Part shown: in pieces, positions 8,086-16,384 of the stretch
Numbering within the stretch: position 1 is the first letter of the stretch
Layout: every line of letters starts with the position of its first letter
Assembly (NCBI GenBank): GCA_017618275.1
Contig: JAFZUS010000032.1
Coordinates: 1-32,847, forward strand
DNA from: Prevotella sp.
GTDB taxonomy: Bacteria; Bacteroidota; Bacteroidia; Bacteroidales; Bacteroidaceae
DNA: 32,847 nt
Reading direction: 5' to 3'
Translations under genes and position numbers: made by a program
The notes under the pieces: generated by a model
The model's database searches: none
What the model was told of the DNA's origin: nothing
Seen by the model: only the letters and a program-made list of their open reading frames with translations

Positions 8086-9411
8086 ATGAATATTACAGAG
8101 AAAGAAGGCATCACAGATGCCAGGAAACTGGGTATCCCCAAGTATGTTATTTTAGGAATCCAACATTTGTTTGCCATGTTCGGTGCTACCATATTAGTAC
8201 CCGTTCTGACAGGTCTCTCCGTGTCGTCAACCTTGCTGTTTGCAGGTATCGGCACATTGGTTTTCCACCTAGTTAGCAAGTTGCAGGTGCCAGCCTTCCT
8301 CGGTTCCTCGTTTGCATTCTTAGGAGGCTATTTGTCTGTGAAATCCCTAGGAGTTGAGCAGGGCATGACAGAGACACTGGCCCTGGACTATGCCTGTATT
8401 GGTGTGTTCTGCGCAGGAATGTGCTATTTTGTGATGGCAGGCCTCATCAAATCATTCGGTATCGAGAAGATCCTGCGGTTCTTCCCACCAGTAGTCACGG
8501 GTCCCATGATTATTGCCATCGGTCTGGTGCTTTCAGGCAATGCCATTGACAACTGCACTAAGAACTGGCCACTGGCCTTAATTGCCCTTGTGACAGTTAT
8601 CTTTTCCAGTATCTATGGTAAGGGCATCATCAAGATCGTTCCTATTTTGTTGGGTGTGATTGTCAGTTATTTACTGGCCGTCGTGATGGGTGAGGTGGAC
8701 TTTTCAACATTAAATGATGCCGCATGGATAGGACTGCCTATCAGCCGTGAACAGACCGCACTAGCCGTCTTTGACAATATAGACACCAGTTTTCTCATCT
8801 CAACTATCATCGCCATCGTGCCAATAGCCATTGCCACTATTATGGAACATATCGGCGATATGTGTGCCATATCCTCCACTGTTGGAAAGGATTTCTTAAA
8901 GGAACCCGGTCTGCACCGCACACTGATGGGCGATGGACTGGCTACAGCGTTAGCCTCACTCTTCGGAGCCCCAGCCAACACCACATACGGTGAGAATACC
9001 GGTGTACTGAACCTCACTAAGGTTTTCGATCCTGCCGTTATCCGTCTGGCAGCCATCTTCGCCATTCTGCTATCTTTCTGTCCCAAGTTTGCCTGTCTCA
9101 TCGGCTTGATGCCTCCTGCCACCATTGGCGGTGTCAGTCTGATTCTCTACGGCATGATATCTGCCGTTGGTGTGCGCAATTTGGTGGAAGACAGCGTGGA
9201 CTTCAACTCTTCGCGCAATGTCTTCGTTGCTGCCCTGATATTGGTGATTGCCATTGGTGTGAAATATGGTGCCGACGATAATGTAAGCATTGGCCCCATC
9301 CATTTCTCAGGACTGGCACTCTCTGCCCTTGTGGGAGTCACGCTCAACGCTATTCTACCTAGGAAGTTGGGTATGAAAGTAAAAAGTGTTCATGGTAAGG
9401 AAAAGCAATAG
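8086..9411 (+). CDS. uraA: NCS2-family uracil permease
   Basis: This 441-aa polytopic membrane protein has about 14 hydrophobic segments. Family signatures are the N-terminal YVILGIQHLFAMFGATILVP (residues 20-39), the QVPAFLGSSFAFLG region, ATIMEHIGDM with the substrate-binding Glu, and GAPANTTYGENTGV. These match UraA-type proton-coupled uracil symporters better than xanthine/urate members, though substrate is inferred. It has its own promoter box. Only 33 nt separate it from the following hydrolase gene with no terminator seen, so the next two genes are probably in the same transcript. Confidence 0.88.
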   Translation: MNITEKEGITDARKLGIPKYVILGIQHLFAMFGATILVPVLTGLSVSSTLLFAGIGTLVFHLVSKLQVPAFLGSSFAFLGGYLSVKSLGVEQGMTETLALDYACIGVFCAGMCYFVMAGLIKSFGIEKILRFFPPVVTGPMIIAIGLVLSGNAIDNCTKNWPLALIALVTVIFSSIYGKGIIKIVPILLGVIVSYLLAVVMGEVDFSTLNDAAWIGLPISREQTALAVFDNIDTSFLISTIIAIVPIAIATIMEHIGDMCAISSTVGKDFLKEPGLHRTLMGDGLATALASLFGAPANTTYGENTGVLNLTKVFDPAVIRLAAIFAILLSFCPKFACLIGLMPPATIGGVSLILYGMISAVGVRNLVEDSVDFNSSRNVFVAALILVIAIGVKYGADDNVSIGPIHFSGLALSALVGVTLNAILPRKLGMKVKSVHGKEKQ

Positions 9412-9444
9412 TGCTCATAAGAACAATAGTAAAAAAGTGATTCT

Positions 9445-10503
9445 ATGAAGAAATTATTAATGACAGCGATGATGTTCGTCGCAAGTGTAGGGCTGACGAA
9501 TGCCCAGACAACTCAAAAGCAAATAGTAGAAGAAGGTGGTACAGGCCCGTTTAAGTCGGAAGTGGTGGGAGATGCTTCTTGTCCTGGCTTCACGGTATAT
9601 CGTCCCCAGAATCTGAAAGAGGTGGTGGCGAAACAAGGTGCACTACCCGTCATTGTCTATGCCAACGGAGCCTGTTTTAACAACAATGTGGAGATGCGCC
9701 TGCTGTTGAGTGAAGTAGCCTCCTATGGTTATGTGGCAGCAGCCATCGGCCCCTACGACGAAGAAGATGTCATGAAACAATGGAAGGGTGTCTTGAGGTC
9801 GGCTTATCCCGAAACCAAGGGAGAGGTAATCATGGCAAACGGTGAGAAAATCCTGCCAATGACAGCCGAAGAGAAAAAGGCTCAACAGGAAGAGCAGGCC
9901 AAACAGCGCGAACAGGCTGCTAAAAATGCCAAGAAAGCCAAGAAAGCCAAGCAACCTGAAACCCCACCATTCCGTACATATCCGAAGATGCTGTTAGAGG
10001 TACTTGACTGGTTGATTGAGCAGAATACCACCCAGGGTTCGGAATACTACCATTGCCTCGACCTGGATCATGTGGCAGCCATGGGTCAGTCGTGCGGAGG
10101 AGCACAGGTATTGGGTGTGGCCCACGACCCCCGTATCAAGACTTGTGTGATGCTGAACACAGGTATCGGCGATATGGAGATGATGGGTTCGACAAAGGAA
10201 TCGCTCAAGAACCTTCACACGCCGATGTTCTATATGATTGGCGGCCCTGCCGATATTGCCTACGCCAATGCCCAGAAGGATTATGAGCGCATTGCCGACA
10301 ATATCCCCGTGGTGATGCTGAACTCAAAAGATGGTCACAGTGGCACCTATTACGAGAAGCATGGCGGCAACTACGCCAAGGCTGTCGTGAAATGGCTCGA
10401 CTGGCAGTTGAAGGGTCAGGTAGGTCAGTCAGCCCTCTTCCTCGACGACGAATACCTGAAGATGAAATTCCCCGAATGGCAGGGCGTTAGAAAGAATTTC
10501 TAA
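9445..10503 (+). CDS. Secreted alpha/beta hydrolase
   Basis: This 352-aa protein has a Sec signal peptide (about residues 1-20, cleavage near TNA-Q). It has a dienelactone-hydrolase or PETase-like layout: the nucleophile elbow GQSCGGA with Ser216, a likely acid Asp270 in GGPAD, and His298 in KDGHSG. VYANGACFNN (about 71-80) probably forms the oxyanion loop. Unusually, a charged Lys/Ala/Glu/Gln-rich segment (about residues 141-170) interrupts the fold before the catalytic elbow and looks like a surface loop or coiled segment. The substrate is unknown. It is 33 nt downstream of uraA and 23 nt upstream of the EFR1 gene. Confidence 0.75.
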   Translation: MKKLLMTAMMFVASVGLTNAQTTQKQIVEEGGTGPFKSEVVGDASCPGFTVYRPQNLKEVVAKQGALPVIVYANGACFNNNVEMRLLLSEVASYGYVAAAIGPYDEEDVMKQWKGVLRSAYPETKGEVIMANGEKILPMTAEEKKAQQEEQAKQREQAAKNAKKAKKAKQPETPPFRTYPKMLLEVLDWLIEQNTTQGSEYYHCLDLDHVAAMGQSCGGAQVLGVAHDPRIKTCVMLNTGIGDMEMMGSTKESLKNLHTPMFYMIGGPADIAYANAQKDYERIADNIPVVMLNSKDGHSGTYYEKHGGNYAKAVVKWLDWQLKGQVGQSALFLDDEYLKMKFPEWQGVRKNF

Positions 10504-10526
10504 GGTGTCCTACGGGCAAAATCTCC

Positions 10527-11324
10527 ATGATTTTCTATTTCTCAGGAACAGGCAATACACGATGGGTGGCGAAGCAGATAGCGGAAGCCATCGGAGAGGA
10601 ACTGCTGTTTATTCCTGATCTCATCCGAGAAGGACGGTATGACTTTACGTTAGCAGCCGACGAAAGAATCGGCTTCTGTTTTCCGACACACGGGTGGCAG
10701 CCACCAGGCATTGTAAGGGCATTTGTGAGACAGATGAGGATAAAGGGATTGGGAGATACTGAGGAATCCCCTCATTACTGCTGGGCACTGACAACCTGTG
10801 GCGACAATATGGGAGAGGCCATGACCATCTTCAACAAGGAACTCAAGCATATTGGTCTACAGGCAGAAACCGTATTCTCAGTGATCATGCCAGAGTCATA
10901 CGTCTGTCTGCCATTCATGAAGACCGACCCTGAGGAAAAGGAACTGTGGAAGATTGAAAATGCCCAACGACAGATGCACCATATCATTGGCATTGTCAAA
11001 GACCGTAAACGCGGCATTGAGGAACTGGAGAAGGGAGCGACACCCCGACTCTACTCCTATGTGATTGGCGGTTACTTCAACAAGAAGATGATTACCGACA
11101 GGAAATTCACAGTAGATGCAACCGTTTGTATCCAGTGCGGAAAATGCAGTAAGGTATGTCCTGTGGACAATATCAAAGGTACACCTCCCATGTGGCTTCA
11201 CAATGGAAGGTGTACCTGTTGTTTGGCTTGTTATCATTATTGCCCCGTACACGCCATCAACTATGGCAAGATCACGAGGAAACGGGGACAATATTATTTC
11301 AATAGACGCGAGGACCGAAGATAG
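10527..11324 (+). CDS. EFR1-type flavodoxin-ferredoxin protein
   Basis: This 265-aa soluble protein fuses a flavodoxin-like domain to a bacterial two-[4Fe-4S] ferredoxin. FYFSGTGNTRWVA (residues 3-15) is the FMN phosphate loop. The C-terminal clusters are C201, C204, C207, C211 and C229, C232, C235, C239, each in the CxxCxxCxxxCP pattern. Such proteins probably shuttle electrons between FMN and Fe-S partners in anaerobes; the partner here is not identifiable. The last 26 nt overlap the end of the convergent yggS gene. It probably belongs to the uraA-hydrolase transcript. Confidence 0.85.
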   Translation: MIFYFSGTGNTRWVAKQIAEAIGEELLFIPDLIREGRYDFTLAADERIGFCFPTHGWQPPGIVRAFVRQMRIKGLGDTEESPHYCWALTTCGDNMGEAMTIFNKELKHIGLQAETVFSVIMPESYVCLPFMKTDPEEKELWKIENAQRQMHHIIGIVKDRKRGIEELEKGATPRLYSYVIGGYFNKKMITDRKFTVDATVCIQCGKCSKVCPVDNIKGTPPMWLHNGRCTCCLACYHYCPVHAINYGKITRKRGQYYFNRREDRR

Positions 11325-11970
11325 CCGTACCGATACGTACCATCGTTGAACCGGTCTCTACGGCAATGGGATAGTCGTCACTCATTCCCCATGAACGTTC
11401 GCAGAAGGCAGGGTCGTCGGCAAAATAGCGGGCCTTCACCTCATCAAAGAAATCACGGGCTGTCTGCATCTCGCGACGAATCTGCTCCTTATCATCCACA
11501 AACGAAGCCATCATCATCAATCCGCAGATGCGGATGTGCTGCATCTGGCGCCACTCACCATCGTCCAACAACTGGCGACAGGCCTCTAAGGTCAGCCCAT
11601 ATTTCGTGCTTTCCTCGGCAATGTGCAGTTCAAGCAGCACATTGATGGTACGTCCGCACTTCTCTGCCTGTTTATTGATTTCACGCAGGAGTTTGATGGA
11701 GTCAACAGCCTCAACCATAGACACATAAGGTGCAATATATTTCACCTTGTTCGTCTGCAAGTGGCCGATGAAATGCCACTCAATATCTTTCGGCAACGAC
11801 TCGTGCTTCTGGCGCAGTTCCTGTTCGTGACTCTCGCCAAAGACACGCTGTCCCTCTGCATAGGCAGCCTCGATATACTCATTGGGGTGGTACTTGGAAA
11901 TAGCCACCAGACGCACCCCCTGTGGTAATGTGTCGAGCACTTGATGCAGATGACCTTTAACGTCGAACAT
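11299..11970 (-). CDS. YggS-family PLP homeostasis protein
   Basis: This 223-aa protein is the single-domain TIM-barrel fold of the YggS/PROSC (PLPBP) family. The PLP Schiff-base lysine is Lys26 in LVAISKYHP. FIGHLQTNK is the family signature, and VRIGTAIFGPR near the C-terminus is the phosphate-binding segment. These proteins have no known catalytic activity and buffer pyridoxal phosphate and amino-acid homeostasis. It is the last gene of a leftward operon, 2 nt after the DUF4494 gene, and its 3' end overlaps the convergent EFR1 gene by 26 nt. Confidence 0.92.
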   Translation of the reverse strand: MFDVKGHLHQVLDTLPQGVRLVAISKYHPNEYIEAAYAEGQRVFGESHEQELRQKHESLPKDIEWHFIGHLQTNKVKYIAPYVSMVEAVDSIKLLREINKQAEKCGRTINVLLELHIAEESTKYGLTLEACRQLLDDGEWRQMQHIRICGLMMMASFVDDKEQIRREMQTARDFFDEVKARYFADDPAFCERSWGMSDDYPIAVETGSTMVRIGTAIFGPRVY

Positions 11971-11972
11971 AG

Positions 11973-12419
11973 TTACTTATTCACTTCAAAAACGTCCATC
12001 GTGGTGGTCTCATTCATAGAGGCAATGACATAGTCTATCATCGTACCCCCCATCACCTCGTCGATATTCTTCACAGCCCCGTTGAACGAGCCTGCATTGA
12101 CAAGGTAATAGATATTTGAGCGACTCTCCTTGGCGGTCTTCTCGTCGATGGTGACAAACTGGAGTTTTGCCTTATACCACTTGTCGGCAGCGTCCTGATC
12201 GGCAAAGAAGATTTCCTTATAGTTGGCCTTCTTGATGTCTGTTACGTTGAATTCTCCACTGATATAAGACGACATTTCCTCAATGATACGCTTCTCAGCC
12301 TCGCTGAAACTGAGAGCATCCACTACATACGTCTCTGTCACTTTCTTCTGCAAGCCGTCTTCCATGACTTTCTCATAACGGATCTTGCACTCAAACCAAT
12401 CTGCTGTTCTTGATCTCAT
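11973..12419 (-). CDS. DUF4494 protein of unknown function
   Basis: This 148-aa soluble protein has no signal peptide. The opening WFECKIRYEKVMEDG, a middle SFSEAEKRI, and VTIDEKTAKESRSNIYYLVNA fit the DUF4494 family of small Bacteroidetes proteins. No catalytic motif is evident; the alternating strand/helix character suggests a compact alpha/beta fold. It sits between a membrane pseudokinase (39 nt upstream) and yggS (2 nt downstream). Co-transcription is likely, because no promoter box is seen in the 39-nt gap, which instead holds a tandem repeat. Confidence 0.75.
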   Translation of the reverse strand: MRSRTADWFECKIRYEKVMEDGLQKKVTETYVVDALSFSEAEKRIIEEMSSYISGEFNVTDIKKANYKEIFFADQDAADKWYKAKLQFVTIDEKTAKESRSNIYYLVNAGSFNGAVKNIDEVMGGTMIDYVIASMNETTTMDVFEVNK

Positions 12420-12434
12420 CTGAATATTTTTCTT

Positions 12435-12463
12435 TTTGACTATTTACTATTTGACTATTTACT
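12435..12463. repeat. Tandem 15-bp duplication at the pseudokinase stop codon
   Basis: TTTGACTATTTACTA (12435-12449) is followed directly by a second copy differing only in the last base (12450-12464). The second copy contains the stop codon of the pseudokinase gene, so the duplication falls right at its 3' end. It looks like a recent slippage event with no evident function. Confidence 0.5.
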
Positions 12464-13748
12464 CCTGATTGTCGTTTTGGAATCCCAAGTTTGATTTCTT
12501 GGATAATTCGGCCTTTTTCTTCTCGGTGAGTTGTTCGATAATCTCCGAAGCGATACGCTGAGCAGTCTCATCGCTCAAGGCGGAATTGGCAGCCAACTCA
12601 CGCTGTTTCTGCACCAGTTCCTTCATCACCTCCTCACTCGTTGCCTTGAAATTCTTCTCATTGTTGTTCATCCGCTCATTGTTGTAGATTTTCGAGAGGA
12701 TGACGTCGGCAGCCTTGGTATACTGCTTACGGAATATCTGTTCGGCCTTGGCCTGAAATTCGCGCATCTTCTTCTCATCGACCCTGTCGGAGTCGTTCAT
12801 CATATAGTCCTGAATAGCCTTCGCTATGGTGGCGGAGTCGGCATCAGGTCCCAGTTCCGTCAACGGGTCGAAGCCATCGTCCAACAGACTCTCCTCAACG
12901 GGTTCCTCCACGGGTTTCACAAACTCTACAGGCTCGGTATTAGGCAACATCTCGAAGAACAGACCCACCACGATGAGGGCAATGGCAAGAGCCACAGCGG
13001 CAATCGTACCCGTACGACGAATGTTACGACGGTTCTTCATGGCCTTGTACAGGTCCTGAACCGAGGCATAGCGATCTTCTGGATTCTCGGAAGTAGCCTT
13101 CTTGATGACTTGTTTCAGTTCAAAGGGCAGACCTGAGGAAGCATAGAGGTAATCGATGAACTTAGCCAATGAGTAGACATCACTCCTGTCATCAGCCTTA
13201 CCCTCTGCCATCACTTCGGGAGCCACATAGTCTTCTACCCCGTCGAACATCTCCTCCTGCGACTTCAAAGGCAGGAAGAACGAACCGTGCAACAGCAGGC
13301 GAACCGTATTGTCACTCTTGCGCGCCAAAACATTGTTAGGTGAGAAACAGAGATACTGAATACCCTGTTGGTGGAGTTCTGTAGTGAGGTTCACCAGGTC
13401 GCTGACGACAGATTCCATGAAGTCACCCTTAGCCACAATGGCAGGCGAGTCGTTGAGCAGTTGCTCGATGGTGAGGTAGTTACCCGGCTCTACGGCTACG
13501 GCATAGATACCGTCGTCACCCTCGTTGGGAGTAAAGCGCAACTGGTACTTGTTCTTAATCTGACTCAGCGCCTCACACTGTTTACGGATACACTCGTTGA
13601 AGGCGATATTGTCGGACAACTCGTCGTGAAACTCCACGAAATTGCTGTATTTCCCGTCGATAAGCCTTTTGTAGAAGTAACCGTACGGCAGACGAACCTT
13701 ATTGGTCTGACGCGCATCACGCGTCTCTAACAATTCTTCGTAATTCAT
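12459..13748 (-). CDS. Membrane-anchored protein-kinase-like protein (probable pseudokinase)
   Basis: With the start at 13748 this is 429 aa. Residues ~20-238 are a Hanks-type kinase fold, a single transmembrane helix lies at about 247-266, and a Glu/Lys-rich helical tail of about 160 residues should be periplasmic. The C-lobe landmarks are recognisable: LHQQGI before the catalytic loop, VAPEVM (APE motif), DDRSDVYSLAK and PEDRY. But the catalytic loop reads YLCFSPNNVL where HRDxKxxN is expected, and the DFG position reads HGS, so catalytic Asp and metal Asp are both missing. It probably senses or scaffolds rather than phosphorylates. The start fits the TACTTTTG box 21 nt upstream; the alternative at 13772 would overlap that box. 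Confidence 0.7.
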   Translation of the reverse strand: MNYEELLETRDARQTNKVRLPYGYFYKRLIDGKYSNFVEFHDELSDNIAFNECIRKQCEALSQIKNKYQLRFTPNEGDDGIYAVAVEPGNYLTIEQLLNDSPAIVAKGDFMESVVSDLVNLTTELHQQGIQYLCFSPNNVLARKSDNTVRLLLHGSFFLPLKSQEEMFDGVEDYVAPEVMAEGKADDRSDVYSLAKFIDYLYASSGLPFELKQVIKKATSENPEDRYASVQDLYKAMKNRRNIRRTGTIAAVALAIALIVVGLFFEMLPNTEPVEFVKPVEEPVEESLLDDGFDPLTELGPDADSATIAKAIQDYMMNDSDRVDEKKMREFQAKAEQIFRKQYTKAADVILSKIYNNERMNNNEKNFKATSEEVMKELVQKQRELAANSALSDETAQRIASEIIEQLTEKKKAELSKKSNLGFQNDNQE

Positions 13749-13769
13749 CTTTTTATAGAAATTTCGGTG

Positions 13770-13828
13770 CAAAAGTACACAATTAAACTGAAAAAGGAAT
13801 ACGAATTAAAAAAAAAGTTGTACCTTTG
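13770..13828. promoter_or_regulatory. Divergent -7 boxes, pseudokinase / aminotransferase
   Basis: Leftward: TACTTTTG (13777-13770), 21 nt before the pseudokinase ATG. Rightward: TACCTTTG (13821-13828), 23 nt before the aminotransferase ATG. Both fit TAnnTTTG. No clean TTG -33 element is apparent for either in the A/T-rich spacer. Confidence 0.5.
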
Positions 13829-13851
13829 CACCGTTTTTAATATATTAAAAG

Positions 13852-15057
13852 ATGCCAGAGATATCAGTACGCGGCCTTGAGATGCCCGAGTCTCCTATTA
13901 GGAAACTTGCTCCACTTGCCGCCGCCGCTAAGAAAAGGGGTACGAAAGTGTACCACCTGAACATCGGTCAGCCCGACCTGCCAACACCCCAAGTAGGACT
14001 TGACGCTTTGAAGCAGATAGACCGCAACATCCTCGAATACTCACCCTCGCAGGGCTACTTGAGTTATCGGGAGAAACTCGTCGACTATTACGCGAAATAC
14101 GATATCAACATCACTGCCGAGGACATTATCATCACCTCTGGCGGTTCGGAGGCGGTGCTCTTCGCCTTCCTCAGTTGTCTGAACCCAGGCGACGAGATCA
14201 TCGTGCCTGAGCCAGCCTACGCCAACTATATGGCTTTCGCCATCAGTGCAGGAGCCAAGATACGTACCATCGCCACCACCATCGAGGAAGGTTTTTCATT
14301 GCCGAAGGTGGAGAAGTTTGAGGAACTGATCAACGAGCGCACCCGTGCCATCATGATCTGCAACCCCAACAACCCCACGGGTTATCTCTATACCCGCAGG
14401 GAGATGAACCAGATTCGCGACTTGGTGAAGAAATACGACCTGTATCTCTTCTCCGACGAAGTATATCGCGAGTATATCTATACCGGTTCGCCTTATATCT
14501 CCGCCTGCCATCTGGAAGGAATCCAGCAGAACGTTATCCTCATTGACTCCGTATCAAAGCGTTACTCGGAGTGCGGTATCCGTATCGGAGCCCTCATCAC
14601 GAAGAATGCGGAAGTGAGGAAGGCTGTGATGAAGTTCTGTCAGGCTCGTCTCTCCCCGCCCCTGATCGGACAGATCGTAGCAGAAGCCTCATTAGACACC
14701 CCGGAGGAATACCTGCGCGAGGTGTACGACGAATATGTAGAGCGCCGTAAGTGTCTGATTGACGGCCTGAACCGCATCCCGGGTGTCTACTCCCCCATCC
14801 CCATGGGTGCCTTCTATACCGTAGCCAAACTACCTGTCGATGATGCAGAGAAGTTCTGCCGCTGGTGTCTGGCCGACTTCGAGTATGAGGGTGAGACGGT
14901 GATGATGGCTCCTGCCGCAGGCTTCTACACCACCCCAGGGGCCGGTATCAACCAGGTACGTATCGCCTACGTATTGAAGAAGAAAGACTTGGAACGGGCA
15001 CTCTTCGTGTTGCGCAAAGCCCTCGAAGCCTATCCCGGACGCGTGGATGAAGAATGA
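13852..15057 (+). CDS. Class I/II PLP-dependent aminotransferase
   Basis: This 401-aa protein has fold-type I aminotransferase features: LNIGQPDLPTP near the N-terminus, SGGSEAV (96-102) for phosphate binding, NPNNPTG at 171-177, FSDEVYRE, and the PLP lysine Lys236 in SVSKRYSECGIRIG. The ending fits the aspartate-aminotransferase-like subfamily. The amino donor and acceptor are not determined. It starts 23 nt after a promoter box, and its last 4 nt overlap the start of the permease gene (ATGA), implying translational coupling. The two products have no obvious pathway link. Confidence 0.88.
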   Translation: MPEISVRGLEMPESPIRKLAPLAAAAKKRGTKVYHLNIGQPDLPTPQVGLDALKQIDRNILEYSPSQGYLSYREKLVDYYAKYDINITAEDIIITSGGSEAVLFAFLSCLNPGDEIIVPEPAYANYMAFAISAGAKIRTIATTIEEGFSLPKVEKFEELINERTRAIMICNPNNPTGYLYTRREMNQIRDLVKKYDLYLFSDEVYREYIYTGSPYISACHLEGIQQNVILIDSVSKRYSECGIRIGALITKNAEVRKAVMKFCQARLSPPLIGQIVAEASLDTPEEYLREVYDEYVERRKCLIDGLNRIPGVYSPIPMGAFYTVAKLPVDDAEKFCRWCLADFEYEGETVMMAPAAGFYTTPGAGINQVRIAYVLKKKDLERALFVLRKALEAYPGRVDEE

Positions 15058-16298
15058 ATCTGCCGTTTTTCATAGCAAAGAGAATTTATAGTGACCAGGG
15101 CGACAAACGGAAAGTGAGTCGCCCTGCCATCCGTATTGCCACCCTCGGCGTAGGTATCGGACTGGCAGTGATGATCGTCACCGTGGCTGTGGTCTTGGGA
15201 TTCCAGCACACCATCCGCGACAAGGTGGTAGGCTTCGGCAGTCATATCCAGGTGCAGAACATCTTGACCTTCAACTCCACCGACCGTTACCCCGTATGCT
15301 TCAACGACAGTATGATGCAGGTGCTCAAAGGACTGAAGGGCGTACGGCACGTAGAGCGCTATGCCATTACACAAGGCATTCTGAAAACCGACGAGGACTT
15401 TCTCGGTGTGTTGTTCAAGGGCGTAGGACCCGAATACGACATGACCTTCCTCAAACAGCACCTCGTGGAAGGTGAGATACCCGTGTTCAGCGACACCACC
15501 AGTACCAACAAACTACTGATCTCACGGATGATTGCCGACAAACTGCGTCTTAGCGTCGGCGACAAGGTCTTTGCCTACTTCATTGACGAGAGTGTACGCA
15601 CCCGTCGCTACACCATCAGTGGTATCTACCAGACCAATATGACACGCTTCGACGAGACGCTCTGCATCACCGACCTTTATGCTGCCGTGAAGATCAACGG
15701 TTGGGAAAAAGACCAGGTGTCGGGAGCTGAACTGTTGGTAAATGATTTCGAACAACTGCAAGTGACGGAGGATGAAGTCATTGAGAAGGTGAACCGCAGC
15801 ACCGACCCCTACGAACAGACGCTCTCCTCACAGACTATCTATGAAGCCTATCCCCAAGTGTTCACATGGCTCGAACTGCTCGACATCAACGTGTGGATCA
15901 TCCTGGCGCTGATGGTCTGCGTAGCAGGCTTTACAATGATTAGCGGTCTGCTCATCATCATTCTGGAACGTACCCAGATGATTGGTGTACTGAAAGCCAT
16001 CGGAGCCCGCAACAAGACCATCCGACACACCTTCCTCTGGTTTGCCGCCTTCATCATCGGACAGGGACTGCTGTTGGGAAACATCCTCGGAATCGGCATC
16101 ATCCTGTTGCAAAGGACAACGGGACTCATTACCCTCGACCCGCAGACCTACTATGTCAGCGAGGTTCCGATGGAAATCAACATCCCCTTGTTTATCCTGC
16201 TCAATATCGCCACACTACTTATCAGCATTTTTGTTCTTATCGCACCGAGTTTTTTGATTTCGCATATCCACCCAGCGAAATCTATGCGGTATGAGTAA
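15054..16298 (+). CDS. LolC/LolE-type ABC transporter permease
   Basis: This 414-aa protein has the MacB/FtsX-like topology: an N-terminal transmembrane helix (about 28-50), a large periplasmic domain (about 50-265), then three C-terminal helices. MIGVLKAIGARNKTIRHTF, between the second and third helices, is the coupling-helix motif of this family. Lol permeases release outer-membrane lipoproteins from the inner membrane with an ATPase partner (LolD), which is not in this window. It begins inside the aminotransferase stop codon. The intergenic stretch downstream holds the regulatory region of the ligase pair. Confidence 0.85.
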   Translation: MNLPFFIAKRIYSDQGDKRKVSRPAIRIATLGVGIGLAVMIVTVAVVLGFQHTIRDKVVGFGSHIQVQNILTFNSTDRYPVCFNDSMMQVLKGLKGVRHVERYAITQGILKTDEDFLGVLFKGVGPEYDMTFLKQHLVEGEIPVFSDTTSTNKLLISRMIADKLRLSVGDKVFAYFIDESVRTRRYTISGIYQTNMTRFDETLCITDLYAAVKINGWEKDQVSGAELLVNDFEQLQVTEDEVIEKVNRSTDPYEQTLSSQTIYEAYPQVFTWLELLDINVWIILALMVCVAGFTMISGLLIIILERTQMIGVLKAIGARNKTIRHTFLWFAAFIIGQGLLLGNILGIGIILLQRTTGLITLDPQTYYVSEVPMEINIPLFILLNIATLLISIFVLIAPSFLISHIHPAKSMRYE

Positions 16299-16313
16299 AA
16301 TAACGTTAATTAT

Positions 16314-16380
16314 TGCACATTTTTTTTGCGAATGTGCAGAAAACGCAGTATCTTTGCACAAAATTTTGAAATTTGTGCAA
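16314..16380 (+). promoter_or_regulatory. Promoter with four TTGCACA-type half sites (ligase pair)
   Basis: The promoter is TTTG (16325-16328), 20 nt, TATCTTTG (16349-16356), leading to the ATG at 16385. Around it are two perfect inverted repeats: TGCACATT/AATGTGCA (16314-16321 and 16331-16338), which flanks the -33 box, and TTGCACAAA/TTTGTGCAA (16354-16362 and 16372-16380), which runs from the -7 box through the leader. All four arms share TGCACA/TGTGCA. This looks like a two-site operator for a dimeric repressor or an RNA hairpin next to the start codon. Confidence 0.6.
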
Positions 16381-16384
16381 TTTA

